Positions 8,203 to 15,336 of a stretch of DNA of 38,322 bases are shown here, piece after piece. Position numbers and translations under genes: made by a program. Source of the stretch: Candidatus Omnitrophota bacterium (GTDB lineage Bacteria; Omnitrophota; Gorgyraeia; Aquiviventales; Aquiviventaceae); NCBI GenBank assembly GCA_023247255.1, contig JAHFGV010000022.1, forward strand, positions 1-38,322, written 5' to 3'. The notes beneath the pieces are model-generated. The model did not search any database. It was not told where the DNA came from and was given only the letters and a program-made list of their open reading frames with translations. Within the stretch, counting starts at the first letter, position 1. Each line of letters starts with the position of its first letter.

Positions 8203-8433
8203 ATGATGGACTACGGACATCTCATTACCATTGAACCAGCTAAGTGTGGGGGGAAACCCTGCATCCGAGGGATGCGGATTACTGTCTATGACGTTTTGGA
8301 GTATCTAGCCTCGGGCATGTCTGAAGAGAACATCTTAAGGGATTTTCCCGATTTAACGCGGGAAGACATCCGTGCGTGCCTGGCTTTTGCAGCGGATCGA
8401 GAACGCCGGCTCTTGTCGATTCCTCCGCGGTGA
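8203..8433 (+). CDS. DUF433 antitoxin-like protein
   Basis: The 76-residue protein matches the DUF433 (VapB-like) family along its whole length: IEPAKCGGKPCIRGMRITVYDVLEYLASGMS then ILRDFPDLTREDIRACLAFAADRE. The family folds as a winged helix and usually neutralises a DUF5615 PIN-like toxin encoded just downstream. Here the downstream toxin is reduced to a fragment whose GTG overlaps this stop codon, so the antitoxin is an orphan. DUF433 antitoxins often repress their own promoter; I saw no clear operator. The start ATGATG at 8203 gives a full-length family member. Confidence 0.85.
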   Translation: MMDYGHLITIEPAKCGGKPCIRGMRITVYDVLEYLASGMSEENILRDFPDLTREDIRACLAFAADRERRLLSIPPR

Positions 8434-8574
8434 AACTTCTCCTCTCTCCTATCGGCTCATCCCTGTTTAGGTAACTGCTCGACGGATGAAATCGCGGCGC
8501 TCTTGCGCAAGCACTATCCAGAGGTCTCGACATTCGAGCAGAATTCTGAGGCTGCGTTTTTAGCGCTCACATAA
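8430..8574 (+). pseudogene. DUF5615 toxin remnant, mostly deleted
   Basis: A GTG at 8430 overlaps the antitoxin stop and starts VKLLLS, like the usual MKLLLDENL. After a few codons the reading must shift to 8467-8574, which encodes LGNCSTDEIAALLRKHYPEV then FEQNSEAAFLAL and a stop. That is the C-terminal end of DUF5615 proteins (GNCST and Fxxxxxx AFLxL). About 60-70 central residues, including the acidic PIN-like residues, are missing. The toxin is dead by deletion. Confidence 0.75.
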
Positions 8575-8589
8575 CTCGCTCATCAGAGG

Positions 8590-9438
8590 ATGAGCACTGT
8601 TGGGTCGATGAACAAGATCCATTCGTCAGCGATCGTTGGGAAAGACGTGAGGCTCGGGGAGGATAACGAAATCGGGCCGGGGTGCGTCATCGAAGACGGA
8701 GTCGTCTTGGGCTCGCGCAACAGGCTTTGGATGAATGTCTACGTCGGGCCGGGGACGACGATCGGTGATTCCAATCAAATCCATATGGGAGCGGTCATCG
8801 GGCATCTGCCGCAGGATGCGGCTTTTACCGGAGAGCCGACTTTTACGAAAATCGGCAGCCGCAACGTCATTCGCGAGTACGTGACGATTCATCGGGGGAC
8901 GAAACCCGACTCTGAAACGCTCATCGGGGATGAAAACTTCCTCATGGCCAACGCGCACGTGGGGCACAACTGTCAAGTCGGCAATCGAGCGACGTTGGTT
9001 AACCTGGCGACATTGGCCGGCCACTGCGTCGTTGAAGATGGGGCGGTTCTCTCTGGGATGGTGGTGGTGCATCAGTTTTGCCGGATCGGACGCTTGGCGA
9101 TCATCAGTGGGCTCTCGGCGGTGAACAAAGACGTGCCTCCTTTTATGCTCTGCGGCGGACGGCCCGCCGTTATCCAGGGGCTCAATGTTGTTGGCCTGCG
9201 ACGGGCCGGATTCTCTCCAAACTCTCGCGAGGGAATCCATGCGGCCTACAAATTATTGTACCGGTCAGACCTGAATGTTTCCCACGCCTTGGAAATGATC
9301 CAGAAACAATGTCACGGCGAAGAACTGACGCAGCTGGTGCGGTTCATCCAATCCGCTAAACGCGGGATTTGTGCCGGAATCCAGGCAGAGCCGGACACCC
9401 TTCGACCGCGCAAAGTCAGGGTACTCAGGGCTCGTTAA
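8590..9438 (+). CDS. lpxA: UDP-N-acetylglucosamine O-acyltransferase
   Basis: LpxA starts lipid A synthesis by moving a hydroxyacyl chain from acyl carrier protein to UDP-GlcNAc in the cytoplasm. The 282-residue protein shows many hexapeptide repeats of the left-handed beta-helix and the active-site motif NAHVGHNC (H123 and catalytic H126), followed by TLAGH, VVHQFCRIG and the C-terminal helical segment with GLRRAGF. The start may be 8590 or the ATG at 8608 (MNKIHSSAIVG); an AGAGG directly abuts the first. The last residues (VLRAR) and the TAA lie inside a 162-bp repeat, so the repeat insertion supplied the C-terminus. The gene is not next to fabZ, lpxB or lpxD, which is unusual; lpxD is 9 kb away. 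Confidence 0.93.
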   Translation: MSTVGSMNKIHSSAIVGKDVRLGEDNEIGPGCVIEDGVVLGSRNRLWMNVYVGPGTTIGDSNQIHMGAVIGHLPQDAAFTGEPTFTKIGSRNVIREYVTIHRGTKPDSETLIGDENFLMANAHVGHNCQVGNRATLVNLATLAGHCVVEDGAVLSGMVVVHQFCRIGRLAIISGLSAVNKDVPPFMLCGGRPAVIQGLNVVGLRRAGFSPNSREGIHAAYKLLYRSDLNVSHALEMIQKQCHGEELTQLVRFIQSAKRGICAGIQAEPDTLRPRKVRVLRAR

Positions 9439-9588
9439 GAAATAACTGCATCCATTTGACCGGGGGCTTTTGACCCATGGCTGCGTTGCTCATCGCTTAC
9501 ATCCTCATCGAGGATGCTCGCTCTTCGCGCCTTGCCCTGAGTCAAAATCCCCACGGCCAAATAGCGCAGTCATTTCTTAACGAGCCCT
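9427..9588. repeat. R1 repeat, copy 1 (162 bp, inverted ends)
   Basis: The ends are AGGGCTCGTTAAGAAATAACTGC and its near-perfect complement GCAGTCATTTCTTAACGAGCCCT. Two other copies of identical length are at 15763-15924 and 31021-31182. There is no ORF inside, only conserved internal palindromes such as ATCCTCATCGAGGAT. It looks like a non-autonomous MITE-type element. Its left end overlaps the last four lpxA codons. Confidence 0.9.
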
Positions 9589-9632
9589 AAGCGAGCAAGC
9601 CCCCGACGAATTCTAGCAGCAGCAAAAAGGGC

Positions 9633-9661
9633 TTGCAATTTTATTCACACGCTGCTACCCT
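9633..9661 (+). promoter_or_regulatory. Sigma-70-type promoter for the 6S-like RNA
   Basis: TTGCAA at 9633-9638 and TACCCT at 9656-9661 are separated by exactly 17 bases. The expected transcription start is near 9668, just before the first strand of the predicted RNA closing stem. Confidence 0.6.
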
Positions 9662-9667
9662 AAATTC

Positions 9668-9852
9668 AAGCCCTGCACTGTGCGTGAGGTCCCCAGTCAA
9701 CGTGAACCAACACGATGTGACCGGGAATCCGGCTTCCGTTGGGGTAGGCAGGCTCGATTTTGATCGGGTAGCCGATCCCCAGTGGAGAGGGTACCCACCT
9801 GACAAGGTTGGGTTCAGCATGACGGAGACCAACGGCAGAAGCGGGGTTTTTT
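9668..9852 (+). ncRNA. ssrS: 6S RNA candidate
   Basis: This non-coding stretch of about 185 bases folds by eye into one long interrupted hairpin. CCCTGC (9671) pairs with GCGGGG (9841), GAACCAAC with GTTGGGTTC, TCCGTTGGGG with CCCCAGTGGA as ten continuous pairs including wobbles, and GGCTCGAT with ATCGGGTAGCC at the tip. The opposed strands CACGATGTGACC and GAGGGTACCCACC leave an open middle, as in the 6S RNA central bubble that mimics an open promoter and binds sigma-70 RNA polymerase. A good promoter lies upstream and a T6 run follows the closing stem. 6S genes are known near rarA homologues in several bacteria. Another structured RNA is possible; no SRP, tmRNA or RNase P core motif is seen. 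Confidence 0.6.
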
Positions 9853-9858
9853 GTTTCC

Positions 9859-11202
9859 ATGGACCTGTTTGATTCCCCCCAACAAGATTCTTCCAGCGTC
9901 TCTGCGCCCTTAGCCGTTCGTATGCGCCCGCGGACTCTCGATGAGTACGTGGGCCAGCGACATCTGGTCGGCCCAGGCAAGCTCTTGCGCCGAACCATCG
10001 AGGCTGACCGGTTGACTTCGTTGATTCTTTATGGGCCACCAGGCAGTGGCAAGACAGCCCTCGCCCACATCATCGCAAACACCACTCAGGCTTTCTTCGA
10101 ACCGCTCAACGCCACCGCTTCGGGTGTTTCGGAATTGAGGCAGGCCTTGGCAGTCACAAAGGAGCGGTCGCGGATCAAGGATCGCCGGACCATTCTGTTT
10201 ATCGATGAGATTCATCGATTCAATAAAGCCCAGCAGGATGTCTTGATGCCTGATGTGGAACAAGGCAATCCCATTCTGATCGGTGCAACGACGTTCAATC
10301 CCTTTTTCGCCATTGTTCCCGCCCTCGTCTCCCGATCCCTGGTGTGTGAGCTCAAGCCGCTCGCAGCGACGGATATCCTGGCTTTGTTGAATCGAGCCCT
10401 TGCGGATCAAGAACGCGGGCTGGGAAGGTTTACGGTAGACATCGATTCGGAGGCCCTCAAGCATCTGGCGGATGTTTGTGACGGGGATGCCCGGCGTGCG
10501 CTCAACGCCCTGGAAGTAGCGGTGCTAACCACAAGCCCTGGCGCTGACGAGAAGATCCACATCCCTCTTTCTGTCGTTGAGGAATCGATCCAGAAACGCG
10601 CGGTTGTTTACGACCAGGCCGGGGATGCGCACTACGATACAATCTCCGCGTTCATCAAGTCCATGCGCGGCTGTGATCCTCAAGCCACCCTCTATTGGTT
10701 GGCGAAGATGCTCTACGCGGGAGAAGATCCCCGGTTCATCACCAGGCGCATCGTCATCTGCGCTGCGGAGGATGTGGGAAATGCCGATCCCCAGGCGTTG
10801 GTCCTGGCAATAGCGGCGATGCAGGCAGTGGAATTCATCGGCCTTGCGGAGTGTCGCATTCCTTTGGCGCAGGCCGCCGTGTACGTGGCCTGTGCGCCCA
10901 AGTCGAACGCGGCCTATTTAGGCATCGAGCGGGCCATGAAAGATGTGGAATCCGGACGAACGCTCGAGGTTCCGGATTCCCTCAAGGATGCTCACTATCG
11001 AGGAGCCAAGAAGTTAGGGCGAGGGGTCGGTTACAAATATGCCCATGACTATCCGGATCATCATGTAGAGCAGGACTATCTGCCTTCAGAATCGAAAACT
11101 GGCACAGGCAAGAACCCCCAGAGGGTTTATTATGAACCTACCGATCAGGGCTTTGAAAAAATCATCAAAGAACGCCAGGAGAAACGCTCAAAGGGGCCTT
11201 AA
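9859..11202 (+). CDS. rarA: Replication-associated recombination protein A (RarA/MgsA)
   Basis: RarA is an AAA+ ATPase that acts at stalled replication forks together with RecA and single-strand binding protein. The 447-residue length fits the family. Visible parts are LAVRMRPRTLDEYVGQ (18-33), Walker A GPPGSGKT (59-66), Walker B ILFIDEIHRF (112-121), sensor IGATT (141-145), the arginine-bearing SRSLVCELKPL, and the C-terminal tetramerisation part with RRIVICAAEDVGNADP and YKYAHDYPDH. The usual ENP after GATT reads FNP. The ATG begins six bases after the T run that ends the 6S-like RNA, so the leader of rarA is either the 6S transcript read through or absent. AGCGGGG 11-17 bases ahead could serve as a poor ribosome site. 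Confidence 0.95.
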   Translation: MDLFDSPQQDSSSVSAPLAVRMRPRTLDEYVGQRHLVGPGKLLRRTIEADRLTSLILYGPPGSGKTALAHIIANTTQAFFEPLNATASGVSELRQALAVTKERSRIKDRRTILFIDEIHRFNKAQQDVLMPDVEQGNPILIGATTFNPFFAIVPALVSRSLVCELKPLAATDILALLNRALADQERGLGRFTVDIDSEALKHLADVCDGDARRALNALEVAVLTTSPGADEKIHIPLSVVEESIQKRAVVYDQAGDAHYDTISAFIKSMRGCDPQATLYWLAKMLYAGEDPRFITRRIVICAAEDVGNADPQALVLAIAAMQAVEFIGLAECRIPLAQAAVYVACAPKSNAAYLGIERAMKDVESGRTLEVPDSLKDAHYRGAKKLGRGVGYKYAHDYPDHHVEQDYLPSESKTGTGKNPQRVYYEPTDQGFEKIIKERQEKRSKGP

Positions 11203-11261
11203 TATTACTAAAAAACTAATATGTCATCTTAGAGTAACTCTTGGAGCATGTTAGGGATAGA

Positions 11262-11285
11262 ATCGGGTTCCTGTTCCTACCCGAT
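11262..11285 (+). promoter_or_regulatory. Perfect 7-bp hairpin in the cysH leader
   Basis: ATCGGGT (11262-11268) and ACCCGAT (11279-11285) are exact complements around a 10-base loop TCCTGTTCCT. It lies 36 bases before the cysH start and has no T run, so it is not a simple terminator. It could be a protein-binding site or RNA leader element; no known riboswitch core is apparent. Confidence 0.4.
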
Positions 11286-11320
11286 AGAAACCTCAGAAAC
11301 AAGAAAAAAGGAAGGGAACG

Positions 11321-12043
11321 ATGAAACCAGAAGTCAAACGAGTGATTGAGCAGGGTTCTTTGGAGGGTAAGGAAGCGCAGGATATTGTGCGTTGGGCGAT
11401 CGAGCAGTTCGGCGATCGGGTGGCTTTGGCCTCCAGTTTTGGGGCTGAAGATGTGGTGTTGATTCATATGATGACGCAGGTTACCCCGAAGCCCAGGATA
11501 TTTACCTTAGATACCGGGCGGCTGAACCCGGAGACTTATGACGTCATGGATAAAATCCGCCAGCGGTACCAGATTCCGCTTGAGGTGATGTTTCCAAAAA
11601 CAGATTCTGTGGAGCAAATGGTGCGGGAGAAAGGGTTGAACCTGTTCTACCATTCGATTGAGAACCGCAAACTCTGCTGCGGGATTCGAAAGGTAGAGCC
11701 GCTTAATAGGGCCCTTTCCAGCCTGGATGCGTGGATCACCGGGCTGAGGCGGGATCAGGTAGTGACGCGCGCCGCGGTCAAAAAAATCGAGGTCGATGAT
11801 GCACACGGTGGGATCGTCAAGATTAACCCCCTAGCCGAATGGACGTGGGAACAAGTCATGGATTACGTAAAAGCCAACCAGATCCCCTACAATGTCCTGC
11901 ATGATCAGGGATATCCGTCCATCGGATGCGCTCCCTGCACGCGCGCCATCAAGCCGGGAGAAGATTTTCGCGCCGGACGATGGTGGTGGGAACGCCCAGA
12001 GCAAAAAGAGTGTGGGCTCCACGTCAAGGCGCCCAGTCACTAA
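11321..12043 (+). CDS. cysH: Adenylyl-sulfate (APS) reductase, assimilatory
   Basis: CysH reduces activated sulfate to sulfite with thioredoxin. The 240-residue enzyme has the PP-loop ATPase-like fold with SSFGAEDVVL (38-47) and LDTGRLNPETY (63-73). It carries the four cysteines of a 4Fe-4S cluster: CC at 119-120 (RKLCCGIRK) and CAPC at 203-206, plus the catalytic Cys in KECGLH (C231). The cluster cysteines mark the APS-using type rather than the PAPS-using enterobacterial type. A strong Shine-Dalgarno (AAGGAAGGGA) lies seven bases upstream. The gene opens a cluster of sulfur-transfer genes up to 17.3 kb. No sulfite reductase or ATP sulfurylase is in the window, so the pathway must be completed elsewhere. 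Confidence 0.93.
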   Translation: MKPEVKRVIEQGSLEGKEAQDIVRWAIEQFGDRVALASSFGAEDVVLIHMMTQVTPKPRIFTLDTGRLNPETYDVMDKIRQRYQIPLEVMFPKTDSVEQMVREKGLNLFYHSIENRKLCCGIRKVEPLNRALSSLDAWITGLRRDQVVTRAAVKKIEVDDAHGGIVKINPLAEWTWEQVMDYVKANQIPYNVLHDQGYPSIGCAPCTRAIKPGEDFRAGRWWWERPEQKECGLHVKAPSH

Positions 12044-12073
12044 GAGGTTCCGCAAATCTGCTTGAGCCGAAGC

Positions 12074-12102
12074 GACTAACGTCGATGCATTTCGCAAAAC
12101 TC
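12074..12102 (+). repeat. R2 right-end fragment
   Basis: GACTAACGTCGATGCATTTCGCAAAAC resembles the right end of the R2 repeats at 14021-14045 and 35479-35505 (CTAA, CGATGCATTTYGYAAAAC). No other R2 sequence accompanies it, so it is a leftover or an independent end. Confidence 0.5.
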
Positions 12103-12112
12103 CAGATAGAAA

Positions 12113-12559
12113 ATGGTGCAGATACCGAAGAGCTTTTATGACGCGATCATCGCCCATTGTCAGCAGGAATATCCCAAGGAAGCTTGCGGGTTATTGGCCG
12201 GCTCTGATTCGCCACAGGCGAGCATCGTCCAGATTTATCCCATGCGCAACGTTGAAGCCAGCCCTATCGGGTATGCGATGGATCCGAAAGAGCAGCTTCA
12301 GGTGGAAAAACAGATGCGTCAGCGCCAGCAGAGGCTCTGCGGGATTTATCATTCTCATACAGCCAGCGCGGCTTTTCCGTCGAGCGTCGATGTCAGCCTC
12401 GCGCTCGGTCCTGAGATTTCCTACGTGCTGGTGTCTGTCAAAGAAAGATCGTCCCCACTCCTCAAGAGCTACCGGATCGATCGTTCGCATCCCACACAGC
12501 CCATTACCGAAGAACCCGTAATCCTGCTTGATGCAATCGGGGGCAGCTCGGATTATTGA
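12113..12559 (+). CDS. JAMM/Mov34 peptidase, CysO-cysteine peptidase-like (Mec)
   Basis: The 148-residue protein has every JAMM zinc-peptidase residue: Glu23 (KEACG), then H80-S-H82, seven residues, S90-x-x-D93. In Mycobacterium the homologue Mec releases cysteine from the CysO carrier; in Wolinella the homologue HcyD trims a ThiS-like carrier to expose Gly-Gly. This cluster contains a carrier with a seven-residue tail after Gly-Gly (15428-15724), so a trimming role is likely, and cleavage of a carrier-cysteine adduct is also possible. The gene lies 69 bases after cysH and 62 before the TusA-like gene, on the same strand. The start ATG at 12113 has only a weak ribosome site. Confidence 0.87.
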   Translation: MVQIPKSFYDAIIAHCQQEYPKEACGLLAGSDSPQASIVQIYPMRNVEASPIGYAMDPKEQLQVEKQMRQRQQRLCGIYHSHTASAAFPSSVDVSLALGPEISYVLVSVKERSSPLLKSYRIDRSHPTQPITEEPVILLDAIGGSSDY

Positions 12560-12592
12560 GGTTCGCCGATGGCCATCCATTATGCGAACCTC
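12558..12592 (+). promoter_or_regulatory. 9-bp hairpin after the JAMM gene
   Basis: GAGGTTCGC (12558-12566) is exactly complementary to GCGAACCTC (12584-12592), with a 17-base loop. The left arm overlaps the stop codon. No T run follows, so it may be an mRNA processing or stability element within the cluster rather than a terminator. Confidence 0.45.
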
Positions 12593-12621
12593 GATAGCGC
12601 AACAGCCGGCAGCCGAGTATA

Positions 12622-12843
12622 ATGGACGAGTCCTTGGAACAGACGTTGGATGTGCGCGATATGCTTTGCTCCCAGGCGCTCGCACGGGTGGCTCAAGCGG
12701 CCGCGCGGTGTCAACCCGGGCATGTGTTAAATGTTTGGTTAAACGCTGCCGACGTCAAGCATGATTTGACTGTGTGGGCCAGCCAGCGCGGGGCACAAGT
12801 GGAAGAAATGACGGAGCTTTCGCTGCGCATCAGCCTAAGATGA
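12622..12843 (+). CDS. TusA/SirA-like sulfur-transfer protein, variant motif
   Basis: The 73-residue product fits the small TusA fold: LDVRDMLC near the start, the helix ALARVAQAAARC, GHVLNVWLN as the second strand, then VKHDLTVWASQRGAQVEEM and a last strand. TusA proteins carry persulfide sulfur on the Cys of a CPxP motif. Here the motif is C16-S-Q-A, so the Cys is kept and both prolines are lost. The overlap with the next gene (ATGA at 12840-12843) implies coupled translation with the cysteine synthase, which suggests that it feeds or modulates sulfur transfer in this cluster. It might hand sulfur to the ThiF-activated carrier, but that is inference. Confidence 0.75.
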   Translation: MDESLEQTLDVRDMLCSQALARVAQAAARCQPGHVLNVWLNAADVKHDLTVWASQRGAQVEEMTELSLRISLR

Positions 12844-13784
12844 GCGCGGATACGAGTCGGGCTAAATACGCTTCTTGTGTGTTGGAACTGATCGGCAACA
12901 CCCCGATGGTCCGGTTAAACCGGATCGTCGATGCCTCGATGGCCACGGTCTTGGCCAAAGTGGAATCGTTTAATCCCGGCGGCAGCGTCAAGGATCGTAT
13001 CTGCTTGGCGATGGTCGATGACGCCGAATCGCACGGGCTGCTCAAGCCGGGCTCGACCATCGTTGAGCCGACAAGCGGCAATACCGGTGTGGGGCTTGCG
13101 ATGATCGGAGCGGTGAAAGGCTATCGAGTCATCTTGACGATGCCGGAGACGATGAGCATGGAGCGTATCCAGATTCTCAAAAGTTACGGGGCGCAGGTCG
13201 TTTTGACGCCGGCAAGCGAAGGAATGGCTGGGGCTGTCAAGCGAGCGGAGGCGATGGTCAAAGAAACCCCGGGCGCGTTTATGCCGCAACAGTTTTTGAA
13301 CCCTGCCAATCCGGAGGTTCATCGACGCACCACGGCCCAAGAGATACTTCGGGCGACCGATGGAACGTTGGATGCTTTCGTCGCAGGCGTCGGAACCGGC
13401 GGAACGATCACCGGCGTCGGGGAGACATTGAAAAAGCGCAATGCCAACGTCAAAGTCGTCGCGGTTGAGCCCAAAAACTCACAGGTATTATCCGGCGGCC
13501 CACCCGGTCAGCATATGATTCAGGGGATCGGGGCCGGCTTTGTACCCCAGGTGTTGAACACGCGTGTGATCGATCGGATCATTCCCGTATCCGACGAGGA
13601 TGCCTATGAATGTTCCCGTCGGCTGGCCAGGGAAGAGGGCCTTCTGGTGGGCATCTCCGCAGGGGCTGCTTGCTGGGCTTCGATGCAAGTCGCCAAAGAC
13701 CTGGGTCCTGGGAAAACGGTGGTGACGGTTCTTGCGGATACCGGTGAACGCTACTTCAGCATCCACCCGTATTTTGAGTCTTAA
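12840..13784 (+). CDS. cysM: PLP-dependent cysteine synthase (CysM/CysK family)
   Basis: The 314-residue fold-type II PLP enzyme makes cysteine from an activated serine and a sulfur donor. It shows ELIGNTPMVRL (16-26), the PLP lysine in NPGGSVKDRI (K51), the PTSGNTG loop (78-84), GTGGTITGVG and the C-terminal EGLLVGISAGAA. I chose the ATG at 12840, overlapping the TusA-like stop by four bases, instead of the longer frame start at 12774, because homologues begin just before this point. In Mycobacterium, CysM uses O-phosphoserine and thiocarboxylated CysO. The presence of a JAMM peptidase, a carrier and an activating enzyme nearby points to the same kind of sulfur donor. The exact amino-acid substrate cannot be read from sequence. 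Confidence 0.9.
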   Translation: MSADTSRAKYASCVLELIGNTPMVRLNRIVDASMATVLAKVESFNPGGSVKDRICLAMVDDAESHGLLKPGSTIVEPTSGNTGVGLAMIGAVKGYRVILTMPETMSMERIQILKSYGAQVVLTPASEGMAGAVKRAEAMVKETPGAFMPQQFLNPANPEVHRRTTAQEILRATDGTLDAFVAGVGTGGTITGVGETLKKRNANVKVVAVEPKNSQVLSGGPPGQHMIQGIGAGFVPQVLNTRVIDRIIPVSDEDAYECSRRLAREEGLLVGISAGAACWASMQVAKDLGPGKTVVTVLADTGERYFSIHPYFES

Positions 13785-14056
13785 CTGGGCTTTTACAAAA
13801 ATAGCCAACGCGTTGACCGAGTGTTGTGTCCTATTCCAAGAGAAGTAATGAGGATTGTGTCATGTTTTATGAGTCATGTGTCATGAAAAAGCAGAAAATA
13901 AACAGGCATCTCAAGCACGGCCAAAGTGCTCCTTTTGCTTTCCATGACTCATGACACAGACGGGAGCACTGCAGATTAGAACTATGATTTACTTTCTTCT
14001 TGGCCACGGGCCACTAGGCTACTAACCGCGATGCATTTCGTAAAACATCTGTTAGG
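13784..14056 (+). repeat. R2 repeat, copy A
   Basis: It starts ACTGGGCTTTTACAAAAATAGCC at the cysM stop codon and ends near GATGCATTTCGTAAAACATC, two imperfectly inverted ends. The inside holds GTGTCATG/CATGACAC-type palindromes around a 57-base core at 13886-13942. The core begins AAAAAGCAGAAAATAAACAGG. In copies B and C the same core lies in the opposite orientation relative to the outer ends. Confidence 0.85.
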
Positions 14057-14071
14057 TACTCTAAAGAGACG

Positions 14072-15322
14072 ATGAGCTACATGATTGGTTTAAAATGCCG
14101 CGAGTGCGGCCGGACCTATCCCAAAGAGGTGGTATTCGTATGCGAATACTGTTTTGGAAGCGTTGAGGTCGACTACGATTACGATGCCATCCGTCGGGTG
14201 TTGACCAAAGACGCCCTTGAAAGACGACCGCGGTCCCTCTGGCGTTATCGGGAGCTTTTGCCCATCGAGGGTGAGCCTACGGCGGGATTGTCGTCCGGGT
14301 TCACTCCCTTCATTCGCTCCGAGCGTCTGGCACGGGTTTTGGGTGTGCGCGAGCTCTACCTCAAGGATGACTCGGTTTCCCATCCCACCCTGTCCTTCAA
14401 GGATCGGGTGGTAGCCGTCGCCATCTCACGTGCGCAAGAGCTGAAATTTGACACCATCGCTTGTGCCTCGACAGGCAATCTCGCCCATGCGGTTTCTGCC
14501 CAGGCGGCTAGAGCCGGGCTGAATCGTTATCTGTTTATCCCCGCAGATCTTGAAAGCTCCAAGGTTGTGGCATCGCTGGTTTATGAGCCGACGCTTGTCG
14601 CCGTCGAGGGAACCTATGATGAGGTGAACCGGCTCTGCGCCGAGATCGGTGCCAAGTATCCCTGGGCTTTTGTGAACATCAATATCCGTCCCTATTACGC
14701 GGAAGGATCAAAAACCTACGGCTATGAGATCGTGGAGCAAATGGGTTGGAAAGCCCCGCAGCATGTTGTGGTGCCGGCGGCCGGAGGATCTTTGATTACC
14801 AAAATCAGCAAGGCCCTGAAAGAGCTGAGGCTGCTAGGTTTTATTCCGGAAGGCGTCACTCAACTCTACGCCGCCCAGGCTTCGGGTTGCGCGCCAATCG
14901 TGAACACGATCCAAGCCCGATCCGAAATCGTCAAGCCGGTCAAGCCGAATACCATCGCCAAGTCACTGGCCATCGGCAACCCCGCCGATGGTTACTACGC
15001 GACCCAGGCGGTGCTTGAATCGGGGGGATGGGCGGAAGCGGCGACGGATGAAGAAATCATCAGTGCCATGAAATTGCTCGCCCAGACAGAAGGCATCTTT
15101 ACCGAGACCGCCGGTGGAGTTACCGTGGCTGTAGCGCAGAAACTCATCCAACAAGGAATTATCCCTCGGGATGAATCGATCGTGTTGTGCATCACCGGAA
15201 ACGGCTTGAAAACCCAAGAGCCGATCATGAATCGGTTGGGCGAGGCCATTCGGATTAAGCCCAGCTTGGCGTCATTCGAGTCGAGCTTGGCCGATCGTCT
15301 TTCGAGCGCATCTGCGATATGA
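14072..15322 (+). CDS. thrC: Threonine synthase
   Basis: The enzyme converts O-phosphohomoserine to threonine with PLP. The 416-residue protein has a short N-terminal zinc-ribbon-like pattern, C9-x2-C12 and C24-x2-C27, then the fold-type II core: the PLP lysine in TLSFKDR (K110), ASTGNLAHA near residue 130, the phosphate-binding AAGGSLITK near residue 230 and CITGNGLK near the end. Placement between cysM and the sulfur carrier is notable, because O-phosphohomoserine is also a possible acceptor for sulfur in methionine synthesis. A family member with a changed reaction cannot be excluded, but the sequence reads as an ordinary class of ThrC. R2 repeat DNA lies immediately upstream and no clear promoter is visible. 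Confidence 0.88.
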   Translation: MSYMIGLKCRECGRTYPKEVVFVCEYCFGSVEVDYDYDAIRRVLTKDALERRPRSLWRYRELLPIEGEPTAGLSSGFTPFIRSERLARVLGVRELYLKDDSVSHPTLSFKDRVVAVAISRAQELKFDTIACASTGNLAHAVSAQAARAGLNRYLFIPADLESSKVVASLVYEPTLVAVEGTYDEVNRLCAEIGAKYPWAFVNINIRPYYAEGSKTYGYEIVEQMGWKAPQHVVVPAAGGSLITKISKALKELRLLGFIPEGVTQLYAAQASGCAPIVNTIQARSEIVKPVKPNTIAKSLAIGNPADGYYATQAVLESGGWAEAATDEEIISAMKLLAQTEGIFTETAGGVTVAVAQKLIQQGIIPRDESIVLCITGNGLKTQEPIMNRLGEAIRIKPSLASFESSLADRLSSASAI

Positions 15323-15336
15323 GCGACACGATGTAA

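Noticed and set aside
12618-12623. TATAAT as a promoter -10 for the TusA-like gene
   Set aside because: It overlaps the start codon at 12622 and has no -35 box at a proper distance.
12774-12839. Longer N-terminus for the cysteine synthase
   Set aside because: The extra 22 residues come from the TusA-like coding region in another frame; homologues start at the overlapping ATG.
13784-14056. CRISPR array made of R1 or R2 repeats
   Set aside because: The repeats are dispersed over 30 kb, of 160-270 bp, without regular spacers or cas genes.
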